Shown in pieces: positions 6,941-12,973 of a stretch of 15,836 nt of DNA (position 1 is its first letter; every line of letters starts with the position of its first letter). Below the pieces are notes generated by a model that was not told where the DNA came from, made no database searches, and saw only the letters and a program-made list of their open reading frames with translations. A program made the translations under genes and the position numbers. The DNA comes from an uncultured Azospirillum sp. (GTDB taxonomy: Bacteria > Pseudomonadota > Alphaproteobacteria > RF32 > CAG-239): contig CABUAP010000012.1 of NCBI GenBank assembly GCA_902489675.1, positions 1-15,836 on the forward strand, written 5' to 3'.

Positions 6941-6984
6941 TGGACAAAAAGGCGTTTTTATCGTATATTGTTTATATAAACAAT
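6941..6984 (+). promoter_or_regulatory. Promoter with palindromic operator
   Basis: TGGACA (6941-6946), 17-base spacer, TATATT (6964-6969). An exact 18-bp palindrome, ATTGTTTATATAAACAAT (6967-6984), covers the end of the -10 and the expected start of transcription, the usual place for a repressor dimer site. It belongs to the gene at 6995. Confidence 0.55.
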
Positions 6985-6994
6985 TATAAGCAGA

Positions 6995-7246
6995 ATGTTC
7001 AGTCATGTGACTGTAGAAACAGTTATTGATCGTATCAGCGTTTTCCCTTATACTTTGGAGAACAAAAAGAAAAGGGCAGAATGCGTTATTCTCACAGAAG
7101 ACAAAAAAAGATTTTCTTTCTTTGCAAATGTAGAGGGTAAATATTTTGATATGATCTTATTAACTCAAAATAAGGATGCGGTTCGTTTTGAGTACGATTG
7201 TGATGGTTCCTTGTTGAGATTCTTCCCAAACCAAACGATCGAATAA
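6995..7246 (+). CDS. Small hypothetical protein (83 aa)
   Basis: Not recognised. A soluble protein with likely beta strands (RISVFPYTL, RAECVILTED, RFSFFANVEG, YFDMILLTQ, AVRFEYDCDG, LLRFFPNQTI), so it is probably a small beta barrel or sandwich. No signal peptide or membrane segment. The start at 6995 is the only ATG after the promoter; the 5' leader is very short (about 20 bases) and has only a weak TAAG as Shine-Dalgarno. It is a single-gene unit between the palindrome-covered promoter and the terminator at 7265, so it is likely controlled by a specific repressor that is not encoded in sight. Codons are more AT-rich than in the neighbouring housekeeping genes. Confidence 0.65.
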   Translation: MFSHVTVETVIDRISVFPYTLENKKKRAECVILTEDKKRFSFFANVEGKYFDMILLTQNKDAVRFEYDCDGSLLRFFPNQTIE

Positions 7247-7264
7247 TACGAGGCCTGGCTACCG

Positions 7265-7295
7265 AAAGCGCTTTCTGATCAGAAAGCGCTTTTTT
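7265..7295 (+). terminator. Intrinsic terminator
   Basis: A 28-bp perfect palindrome, AAAGCGCTTTCTGA and its complement (7265-7292), followed by T to 7295. Ends the 6995 unit. Confidence 0.88.
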
Positions 7296-7339
7296 GGGTA
7301 TATAAAGCGGGTAAAAACTTTCCGCATTCATTTTGGATA

Positions 7340-7368
7340 TTGACACAAAACGCCTTCCAAGGTATTTT
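7340..7368 (+). promoter_or_regulatory. Promoter of the gene at 7409
   Basis: TTGACA (7340-7345), 17-base spacer, TATTTT (7363-7368). Confidence 0.55.
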
Positions 7369-7382
7369 GTCTAAGGAATATA

Positions 7383-7398
7383 ATTATTAATTTAATCT
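7383..7398 (+). promoter_or_regulatory. Recurring leader element, copy 3
   Basis: ATTATTAATTTAATCT in the leader of the gene at 7409; the core ends 18 bases before ATG, with no Shine-Dalgarno. Confidence 0.3.
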
Positions 7399-7408
7399 AT
7401 CATTTAAA

Positions 7409-7846
7409 ATGAAAACGTTACTTGTATTTTTTGTGATTCTGGGGATTGCCATCGGCGCATTTGCTTTCAGCTTGTTCATGCCCATGGCGGCATCACTGGC
7501 ACTCTTGTTTTATCTGCTGGTCGGCGGTTCTTTTGTTTACAGCTGTGTCCGCAACCGGAAACTGAGGACACAGTGGCAAAAAGCTCCCATTCTTGCGGAT
7601 TCTCCGGAATTTGATGACTTCTTCTGGCATTTGACACTCGTTAACCAGGACTGGTACATCGAAAAAATTCTGCACAAAGAAGGACTGTTGCGGCTGATTG
7701 CAAAATATGAAGCCGAAATGACACAGATCTGGCAGGACAGCGAAACGGCAAGAGAAGAGAAAATCGAAAAAAGCAGTATCTGCCTGAAACGTATGAAATC
7801 GCTTTCCTATACGCTGGACTTTAATTATGGGTTAAGACCGTATTAA
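7409..7846 (+). CDS. Small membrane protein of unknown function (145 aa)
   Basis: Not recognised. Two hydrophobic segments near the N-terminus (about residues 3-22 and 26-45, with the turn MPMAAS between them) are followed by a basic stretch (RNRKLRTQWQK), which predicts a cytoplasmic C-terminal domain of about 95 residues. That domain is helical in appearance and rich in W, E and K (FFWHLTLVNQDWYIEKIL, then a charged helix EMTQIWQDSETAREEK). No known catalytic motif. The start is the first ATG after a consensus -35 promoter; no Shine-Dalgarno, but the recurring leader element is present. Downstream comes a 240-base stretch with at most a tiny ORF before the terminator at 8088. Confidence 0.7.
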   Translation: MKTLLVFFVILGIAIGAFAFSLFMPMAASLALLFYLLVGGSFVYSCVRNRKLRTQWQKAPILADSPEFDDFFWHLTLVNQDWYIEKILHKEGLLRLIAKYEAEMTQIWQDSETAREEKIEKSSICLKRMKSLSYTLDFNYGLRPY

Positions 7847-7985
7847 CACACCGTTTTCCTGCTGCTTGTCTGTTTGCCGTGCGGGTTCTTTTTTTGACGA
7901 ACGGAACTTATTTCGCTTTCTTTATCAGTCTGAAAAACAGATGCAAGCCTGTCGGAAGTCATTTTGCTCATCCTAAAGGGATAAT

Positions 7986-8183
7986 ATGGCCTTTGAGTTC
8001 CAACAGGACGAAGAAAACGAGCGTTATAACATTCGCGCTTTCGTCAATCAAACAACACCGCAGAAACATTTGCCGCAGTGTTCTATCAACACCTTCCCTC
8101 ACGGAAGGTGTTTTTTTTATTTTTTCTCCCAATATGCGCAGACAAATTATTTGCGGCTGATAAAACGATTGTTTTCGAGATAA
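7986..8183 (+). CDS. Doubtful small ORF (65 aa), possibly decayed
   Basis: Lies in the gap 7847-8146. ATG preceded by AAAGGG 5-6 bases upstream, one of the better ribosome sites here. The first 20 residues (MAFEFQQDEENERYNIRAFV) look protein-like, but the frame then runs straight through the terminator hairpin at 8088-8118 and into the 3' end of the glycosylase gene on the other strand, giving a tail rich in F and basic residues. It may be a truncated or frameshifted relic whose original end is lost, or chance. No function is suggested. Confidence 0.25.
   Translation: MAFEFQQDEENERYNIRAFVNQTTPQKHLPQCSINTFPHGRCFFYFFSQYAQTNYLRLIKRLFSR
8088..8118 (+). terminator. Intrinsic terminator
   Basis: AACACCTTCC (8088-8097), loop CTCAC, GGAAGGTGTT (8103-8112), then T to 8118. 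It ends transcription from the 7409 promoter; the minus strand lacks a clear T tract. Confidence 0.88.
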
Positions 8184-8755
8184 AAACGCCATGGCACATC
8201 TTTATATTCCTCCGCATAATCTATTCCGATACGCGGCGCAGCAACAATGGAGCCGGCCTTGTTGCCGGGACTGATCCAAACGGTGTTTCCGCCCAAATCA
8301 ATCCCGTCATGTTCTTTTCTGGTGATTGCCAAAGCCTGACAAAGTTTACCGGGACCGGTTGTCAGATTAGTCAGAGCCTCGCATTTGCGGCGGCGGCGCA
8401 TTACCTCAATACCGGCAACCGGTTCCAACGAACGGATCAAGATGGCATTGGCGGTTTCGGCCGGACCGGCCACCACATTAAACTGATTGTACATACCATA
8501 CACAAAAAAGACATATGCGCAGCCACCCGGCCTGAACATAGTTGCCGTTCGCGGGGTTTTCTTATTCGGCCAAGCATGGCAGGCCTTATCGCAACTGCCG
8601 ATATAAACCTCCAATTCGGTAATCTTTCCGGCCGCAAACTCACCGTCAACCCGGCTGCACAGATATGCCCCAAGCAGATGTCGTTTGGCCAATTTAAAAG
8701 CATCCTGCTGATAAACAAGCGGATCCAACCGTTCCGAAAAATCGATTTTATTCAT
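8147..8755 (-). CDS. DNA-3-methyladenine glycosylase (AAG/MPG family)
   Basis: Removes alkylated purines such as 3-methyladenine from DNA to start base-excision repair. At 202 residues it has the usual bacterial length. The sequence follows the AAG family throughout: AKRHLLGAYL (23-32), ITELEVYIG with catalytic E49 and Y51 (the equivalents of human E125 and Y127), DKACHA with H60, TMFRPGGCAYVFFVYGMYNQFNVV (72-95), ILIRSLEP (105-112), LTTGPGKLCQAL (131-142), AAPRIGI (172-178) and VPWRFYLENNRFISR at the end. Start at ATG 8755, with GAGGAG a few bases upstream. Its promoter lies at 8780-8808, divergent from the 8933 gene. No obvious minus-strand terminator. Confidence 0.93.
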   Translation of the reverse strand: MNKIDFSERLDPLVYQQDAFKLAKRHLLGAYLCSRVDGEFAAGKITELEVYIGSCDKACHAWPNKKTPRTATMFRPGGCAYVFFVYGMYNQFNVVAGPAETANAILIRSLEPVAGIEVMRRRRKCEALTNLTTGPGKLCQALAITRKEHDGIDLGGNTVWISPGNKAGSIVAAPRIGIDYAEEYKDVPWRFYLENNRFISRK

Positions 8756-8779
8756 ACACTCCTCACCAAAATTTGGCTT

Positions 8780-8808
8780 ATTTTAGTTCATTAGTTTTAA
8801 AATAACAA
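8780..8808 (-). promoter_or_regulatory. Promoter of the glycosylase gene
   Basis: Reading the minus strand: TTGTTA (8808-8803), 17-base spacer, TAAAAT (8785-8780), 24 bases before the start codon. Confidence 0.5.
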
Positions 8809-8851
8809 TAAAATGCCGATTGTCGAAAAGAATGTTTTTTGTTTTTCCCTC

Positions 8852-8879
8852 TTGACTTCTGCTTTTATCTATATATATT
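8852..8879 (+). promoter_or_regulatory. Promoter of the gene at 8933
   Basis: TTGACT (8852-8857), 16-base spacer, TATATT (8874-8879). It lies downstream of the far upstream candidate start at 8813, which argues against that start. Confidence 0.55.
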
Positions 8880-8905
8880 GGCTTGCTCGATTTAATTATT
8901 GGATT

Positions 8906-8921
8906 ATTATTAACAATTTAA
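8906..8921 (+). promoter_or_regulatory. Recurring leader element, copy 4
   Basis: ATTATTAACAATTTAA. The core ends 13 bases before ATG 8927 and 19 before ATG 8933; the latter matches the spacing at most other copies. Confidence 0.35.
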
Positions 8922-8932
8922 TTTATATGCAT

Positions 8933-9466
8933 ATGAACGAAAATTTATTGCTTATTACAATGTATCTGTGGGCTTTGGCCAACCTTGCCGTTTCTTTGTC
9001 CGTTATCCGTTATCGGCTTGTTAAAACGCCGTACCAGCAAAAACACTGGGCATTTAGGATCCGGACAAGTATGTTTTTGAATATCGGCGTTGCCGTCTTT
9101 GTCTGCAACGGCGCAGGGCAGCATATTTATCTGTGGCTGCTGCTTGTTGCAAATGTTTTGCTGGCGTCATGGAGCATCCGTTTTATACGTCGCAGTTATG
9201 AAGAAAAACTCAAAAACAAAAAACTGATGTTTCAAATTGCCCGGGTTAAACATAACACCGCTCACGGAACGGTAGAAATCGACGGAATCAGGTATCAGGC
9301 TTTTATTCCTCCGGTATGGCTCAAAGAATACCAGGATGAAAACGGAAGACTGTTTCCGGGAACTTATAAAAGATATCAGGTACAAACCGTACAAAAAGCG
9401 CGTTTTAAGCGTTTTGTGCCAACGGCATACGGCGCGGGCAACCGGTTGATGGTTGAACTCGGCTGA
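8933..9466 (+). CDS. Membrane protein of unknown function (177 aa)
   Basis: Not recognised with certainty. Three hydrophobic segments (about residues 5-25, 46-62 and 64-84) are followed by RFIRRSYEEKLKNKKL and a soluble C-terminal domain of about 90 residues with beta-strand character (ARVKHNTAHGTVEIDGIRYQ, then YKRYQVQTVQKARFKRFVP). The layout of membrane helices plus a beta domain with GTVEIDGIRYQAF loosely recalls NfeD-type proteins, but the match is weak. The reading frame is open back to 8813; the promoter at 8852-8879 and the leader element at 8906-8921 place the start at 8933 (or 8927). No Shine-Dalgarno. Single-gene unit ending at the hairpin at 9489. Confidence 0.7.
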   Translation: MNENLLLITMYLWALANLAVSLSVIRYRLVKTPYQQKHWAFRIRTSMFLNIGVAVFVCNGAGQHIYLWLLLVANVLLASWSIRFIRRSYEEKLKNKKLMFQIARVKHNTAHGTVEIDGIRYQAFIPPVWLKEYQDENGRLFPGTYKRYQVQTVQKARFKRFVPTAYGAGNRLMVELG

Positions 9467-9488
9467 TATCTAAAGACTGAAATTCAAG

Positions 9489-9516
9489 AAAGGGAGCGGC
9501 AGAACCGCCCCTTTTT
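9489..9516. terminator. Terminator between convergent genes
   Basis: AAAGGG-A-GCGG (9489-9499) pairs with CCGC-CCCTTT with one bulged A; T tract on the plus strand to 9516 and a poorer CTTTCTT on the minus strand. It overlaps the stop codon of the ankyrin gene. Confidence 0.8.
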
Positions 9517-10246
9517 ATTTTTTTAATTTTTTCGAATGTTTCTTTTTTGCCCGCGGCAGCAGCCGGCGCAAGTCCTGCCGCCAACAGAAACGCCAGTTGC
9601 CGCGCAAATAATCGGCAGCGGTTTTGCCGGCATGGTCGGCAATATCTTGATCGGCGCCGAGAGCCGCCAATTTTTTAATATTCTTTGCCGAACGTCCATA
9701 CGCGGCAGCGGCGGACAAGGCGGTCATTCCCTCAAAATTTTGATCATCAAGTTTGTTTCCTTTGTCCAAAAACAGATCAAGAATCGTTTCCTGATGATAA
9801 AAACAAGCCGCTATCATCAAAAGAGAACTTCCGTCTTCCATACGAACGTCAGGATCGGCGCCGGCTTTTAATAATTCGCTGATCACATCGGGAGAATTGC
9901 AGTAAAACAATGCCGCTATCAACGGATTTTTTAACAAATCCCCGCTTCCGTTAACCAGAGCCCCGGCTTCGATCAATGTTCGGATTACCGGCAGAGGACA
10001 ACGTTGTGACAAAGCCGCCACCAGCGGCGGTCTGCCAAACTCACCGACATGGTTAACCTTAGCGCCCTCGGCCAGCAGACGTTTTATGATCGGCAAAGAT
10101 GCCAACCGCCGGTTTTGTAGGGCCGAGTGCAGCGCCGCCGTTTTATCTTTTTGCTGCAAAAGCGAGCGCACGGCAGCTTTTTGCGCCATATAAAAAACAA
10201 GGCCGACAGCAACGGCGCTCACACATAAAAAAATAATCAATTCCAT
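9515..10246 (-). CDS. Membrane-anchored ankyrin-repeat protein
   Basis: A protein-binding scaffold; partner unknown. Residues 1-20 (ELIIFLCVSAVAVGLVFYMA) form one membrane span or uncleaved signal. From about residue 35 come five ankyrin-like units, each with the TALxxA...LLxxGA pattern: AALHSALQN...LLAEGAKVN, PPLVAALSQ...LIEAGALVN, NPLIAALFY...LLKAGADPD, SSLLMIAACF...LFLDKGNKL and MTALSAAAAYG...LAALGADQD. A last part-unit (KTAADYL) leads to a very basic tail ending KKKHSKKLKK. In total 243 residues. The start has AAAGGATTG about 6 bases upstream. It is divergent from a histidine phosphatase across repeat-rich DNA. Ankyrin proteins are often host-directed in intracellular alphaproteobacteria, but the inner-membrane anchor here favours a role within the bacterium. 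Confidence 0.88.
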   Translation of the reverse strand: MELIIFLCVSAVAVGLVFYMAQKAAVRSLLQQKDKTAALHSALQNRRLASLPIIKRLLAEGAKVNHVGEFGRPPLVAALSQRCPLPVIRTLIEAGALVNGSGDLLKNPLIAALFYCNSPDVISELLKAGADPDVRMEDGSSLLMIAACFYHQETILDLFLDKGNKLDDQNFEGMTALSAAAAYGRSAKNIKKLAALGADQDIADHAGKTAADYLRGNWRFCWRQDLRRLLPRAKKKHSKKLKK

Positions 10247-10263
10247 TTTTTACAATCCTTTGA

Positions 10264-10337
10264 CGGCAATTGTAGAGTCCGGCACCACAATTTTAAAGCA
10301 AAAAATTAAAATATTGCTTTCTGCCGGCAATTGTGGT
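10264..10337. repeat. Nested inverted and direct repeats between divergent genes
   Basis: CGGCAATTGT occurs exactly at 10264-10273 and 10325-10334. Outer arms ACCACAATT (10284-10292) and AATTGTGGT (10329-10337) enclose inner arms AAAGCAA (10295-10301) and TTGCTTT (10314-10320). The right outer arm includes the -35 of the phosphatase promoter. Confidence 0.5.
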
Positions 10338-10359
10338 AGTTTTTCTGCAATATTTTAAT
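10331..10359 (+). promoter_or_regulatory. Promoter of the histidine phosphatase gene
   Basis: TTGTGG (10331-10336), 17-base spacer, TTTAAT (10354-10359). The leader would be only about ten bases. Confidence 0.35.
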
Positions 10360-10373
10360 TATTAACATTTTGC
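10358..10373 (+). promoter_or_regulatory. Recurring leader element, copy 5 (weakest)
   Basis: ATTATTAACATTTTGC. The core is exact but ends only 10 bases before ATG and overlaps the -10 element, so this copy may be coincidental. Confidence 0.2.
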
Positions 10374-10375
10374 TT

Positions 10376-10918
10376 ATGAAAAAAATTATCATTTTCAGAC
10401 ACGGTGACTATAATCACAACAGCGGACAACTTGACGTCGAGAGCGCAATGGAAATTTTCGCCCGGACAAAAATGATTCGGCAGCAAACCGGCTGTGCCGC
10501 CGTTATTTATGCTTCGCCGATCCTCCGATGTCAGCAAACAGCACAAGTTATTGCTCTGGCAATGGACAACGCCAAAATCGAAACGGAAGGGCTGCTGGCG
10601 GAATCTTTTCATGACGCGCAGTACCAATGCAAAAATAAGCTGATAGAACTGGCGAAAAATCAGGACAGCGACACTATTGCCGTCGTAACGCATTATCCGA
10701 ACATAAAACTTATGTTCAATGCCAGTTTGCGGCCGGGGATGGAAATCACTTTTGAGGCCGAAAATTGGCAGCAGATTTTTGACAAGGCCGGCAGCAATTT
10801 TATTTCGCGCACGCCCGGTTTTTCCGAAGAACTTTTTGAGCGCTATTTTGCACCCGAATGTGAGGAAGGAGATGCCGAAAAATTGCAAACACTCGATTTT
10901 CTGAAAGGGCGTCTGTAA
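10376..10918 (+). CDS. Histidine phosphatase superfamily protein
   Basis: Likely removes a phosphate from a protein or small molecule through a phosphohistidine intermediate. At 180 residues it is close to the short SixA/PhoE-like members. Seen: FRHGD with catalytic H9 (RHG motif 8-10), SPILRCQQTA with R51 (phosphate pocket), the proton-donor region around E76 (LLAESFHD) and the second histidine H106 in AVVTHYPNI. The substrate cannot be told. Start at ATG 10376 (MKKIIIFRHG), which puts the RHG strand at the N-terminus as usual; an in-frame TTG six bases upstream is less likely. No Shine-Dalgarno. The gene converges on the 10998 gene and they share a terminator. Confidence 0.88.
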   Translation: MKKIIIFRHGDYNHNSGQLDVESAMEIFARTKMIRQQTGCAAVIYASPILRCQQTAQVIALAMDNAKIETEGLLAESFHDAQYQCKNKLIELAKNQDSDTIAVVTHYPNIKLMFNASLRPGMEITFEAENWQQIFDKAGSNFISRTPGFSEELFERYFAPECEEGDAEKLQTLDFLKGRL

Positions 10919-10935
10919 GACATAACCGCTAAACA

Positions 10936-10974
10936 AAAAGAGAGCCGAACCATAAAGGTTCCGCTCTTTTTTTT
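10936..10974. terminator. Bidirectional terminator
   Basis: GAGC/GCTC and GAACC/GGTTC arms with one mismatch around a 5-base loop. T tracts follow on both strands (TTTTTTTT at 10967-10974 and TTTTTGTTT on the minus strand). It serves the convergent genes at 10376 and 10998. Confidence 0.85.
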
Positions 10975-10997
10975 ATCGGTTTAACGGCCGTTGCATG

Positions 10998-11573
10998 CTA
11001 CCGACGGGCGAATTTGCCGGTCCGTTCGCGACGACGCCGCTTTTTCGGATTTTCCCGCATTTCTCCCTCAAACGGCGGGAAATACGGCACCAGTTCGTTG
11101 TTGAACTTCATGTTCACCCGCCAGCCGTGCGCATCCTGAGGATTGGGATCGCCGGCGCGGCGTTTTTCGCGAATCCGCATAAATTCGCCGATCGGCGCAT
11201 AGTCGGGCATGTCTTCCGACATTCCCCGCAGGGTACCGGGCACATACCTCATCCGCGGCATCAACGACTGAGCCAGCAGCGCGTTGACCGGACCGCTGAA
11301 GGTCACTTCCGCCCCGTCACCGTCTTCCTTGTCCTGTATCAGATATTCGTATCCGCTGCAGGCGGTGATGATCCGCATATATCCCTGTCCGAGCAGCACC
11401 AGCGTGTTGTTTACCGAACGTCCGGGCTCCATGAGGGTGATATGACCGCATTCTTCGTCGCCGTCAATATTCCAGCGTTTGCCGTCGCCCATGCGGATTT
11501 TATACATCAGAACTTTGGTGGTCTGCGTAATTTCAAAGCGGAAAAAGCTTTGGGTGAATTCTTTCTTTTCCAT
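10998..11573 (-). CDS. Hypothetical protein with arginine/lysine-rich tail (191 aa)
   Basis: Not recognised. An acidic/aromatic N-terminal half with probable beta strands (FFRFEITQTTKVLMYKIRM, HITLMEPG, NNTLVLLGQGYMRIITAC) and a loop-rich middle with many M, P and G residues is followed by a highly basic tail (ENPKKRRRRERTGKFARR) that could bind nucleic acid or the ribosome. No membrane segment. The start is the ATG at 11573: a promoter (TTGCTT 11643-11638, 17-base spacer, TATACT 11620-11615) and copy 6 of the recurring leader element precede it, and no Shine-Dalgarno is present. Single-gene unit with a bidirectional terminator downstream. Confidence 0.75.
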   Translation of the reverse strand: MEKKEFTQSFFRFEITQTTKVLMYKIRMGDGKRWNIDGDEECGHITLMEPGRSVNNTLVLLGQGYMRIITACSGYEYLIQDKEDGDGAEVTFSGPVNALLAQSLMPRMRYVPGTLRGMSEDMPDYAPIGEFMRIREKRRAGDPNPQDAHGWRVNMKFNNELVPYFPPFEGEMRENPKKRRRRERTGKFARR

Positions 11574-11583
11574 ACGATTGTTT

Positions 11584-11599
11584 TTAATTGGTTAATAAT
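11584..11599 (-). promoter_or_regulatory. Recurring leader element, copy 6
   Basis: On the minus strand: ATTATTAACCAATTAA, core ending 18 bases before the start codon of the 10998-11573 gene. Together with copy 2 it defines the TTAACCAATT part of the consensus. Confidence 0.35.
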
Positions 11600-11614
11600 T
11601 CTGTTGACGAAATC

Positions 11615-11643
11615 AGTATAACCGCAAAAAATGCTTAAAGCAA
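11615..11643 (-). promoter_or_regulatory. Promoter of the 10998-11573 gene
   Basis: Minus strand: TTGCTT (11643-11638), 17-base spacer, TATACT (11620-11615). Confidence 0.4.
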
Positions 11644-11673
11644 GATTTTTGTCAAAATTTTAGACAGACAGAA

Positions 11674-12463
11674 CTATTGCCATTCAATCGACACAATTTC
11701 CGGGATGCTGCAAAAACGTACCGGCAACACGCTGGTTCCCAAACCAACGGTGGTAATCAGGCGCCGGCCGGCCTCCTCTTTCAGCCCGCGCAGATATTTC
11801 TGCCCGGGAATTGGATATCGGCGCCCCCAAACCCGGGATATAAACCTGTCCGCCATGGGTATGACCGGCCAGTGTCATCACCGTTTGCCGGGGAACCTCG
11901 GGGAACACATCCGGCGAATGAGAAAGTAAAACCGCGGTTTTGCCGGCGCCGGACAAAGCCCGAACCACATTGGGGCGACCGGTTGACACATCTTCTACAC
12001 CGCCCAGATAAAAAGAAATATTTTTATAATTAATCTGCCGTCCGTCATTTTGTAAAACCGTAATCCCGCGAGCGGCAAGTGCTGCCGCCATTTCTTTTTT
12101 GCCATACCAGTCATCATGATTGCCGAGCACGGCATAAATCCCGGCCGGGGCGGAAATCCGAGCCAGACCGGCGGCTATTTCTTCTGCCGGCATTGATACC
12201 GACCGCAAATGACCTTTGGCAAAATCGCCGCCCAAAAGCACTATATCCGGTTTTTCGGCATTGATGGCCGCCACAATTTTACGCAGCCTTTCCTTTGAAC
12301 CCGGAGTCAGATGGAAATCGGAAGCAAAAACCATTTTCAACCCCTTCATGTCCGGCGCTTCCAGCTGATAGCGGCTGACCCGCAGCAGGCGCGGTTCCAC
12401 CGCAAAAACCCATATCAGCAGCAAAGCTTCAATAAGCACCAGAGCCGTCAGCAGTTTCATCAT
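11674..12463 (-). CDS. Metallophosphoesterase, frameshifted near C-terminus
   Basis: A membrane-anchored calcineurin-like phosphoesterase, related to the YaeI/LpxG-like group; substrate not determinable. N-terminal membrane segment (about 4-21), then the metal-binding blocks in order: SDFH (48-51), GGD (78-80), GNHDD (114-118), LSHSPD (180-185) and GHTHGGQV (200-207). After GLG (213) this frame turns into unrelated sequence and stops at 11684. The proper family ending, RRYPIPGQKY through GLGTSVLPVRF to SIEWQ, lies in the next frame and stops at TAG 11676-11674. Removing one base from the run of five G (11828-11824, C on the plus strand) restores a 262-residue protein. The cause is a sequencing error or a real mutation. 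The start is 3 bases after the upstream stop, so translation is coupled. Confidence 0.88.
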
Positions 12464-12466
12464 TTA

Positions 12467-12973
12467 TTATTTCTTTCCCCAAAGATTCGTATCATAAAAT
12501 TTGACGACAGGATAATTCTCGGCCGAGGAAATTTCTTCATACTGCGGCCAAAAGCGCTCAAAACAGGCGCGATCGATCAAAAGCGAATCATCGTCTTCGG
12601 CATTGCGCGCAAGCACCCGGGCCAGCGCCGCTTCCCTGTCGCAGCGCAGCTGATGGAAAACGACGTCTTCGGTCAGGTTCCGCGCCCGTTCATACGCCCG
12701 GCGCCGCGCTTCCCTGCTCCAAAAACCGTAATCGAGAACAACATCGACACCGGCCGCCGCCACCTGTTCCGCCAATTGCCAGATCAACTCGTCAACCCTT
12801 GTCCAAGCGTGGCGGAATTCGTTTTCCGGCAAATCGCGCCCATAGAGTTTCCGCATCAATTCGTCATGGGTCAAACGCACTGCCGGCAGTTCCCGTTGCA
12901 GGCGACGCGCCAGAAAAGTTTTGCCAAACCCCATATAACCGACAATCAAATGAATCGAGGCCATTTTAACCAT
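12467..12973 (-). CDS. P-loop kinase-like ATP-binding protein (AAA_33 type)
   Basis: Probable small-molecule or protein kinase of the P-loop superfamily; substrate unknown. Walker A GYMGFGKT at residues 12-19 from the ATG at 12973, THDELMRKLYG as the substrate-site/lid region typical of this group, then VDVVLDYGFWSREARRRAYE, which carries the Walker B-like strand and the conserved G-F-W-S segment. 168 residues, normal for the family. Start choice: ATG 12973 overlaps the upstream gene by 8 bases; ATG 12964 begins one base after its stop and is equally possible. Middle gene of a compact minus-strand operon; the stop is 3 bases before the phosphoesterase start. Confidence 0.82.
   Translation of the reverse strand: MVKMASIHLIVGYMGFGKTFLARRLQRELPAVRLTHDELMRKLYGRDLPENEFRHAWTRVDELIWQLAEQVAAAGVDVVLDYGFWSREARRRAYERARNLTEDVVFHQLRCDREAALARVLARNAEDDDSLLIDRACFERFWPQYEEISSAENYPVVKFYDTNLWGKK

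Noticed and set aside
8078..8794. 238-codon plus-strand frame opposite the glycosylase
   Set aside because: It starts inside a terminator hairpin and is antisense to a gene with clear catalytic motifs.
8813..8932. Upstream start for the membrane protein at 8933
   Set aside because: A good promoter (8852-8879) lies inside the extension, so transcription would begin downstream of this start.
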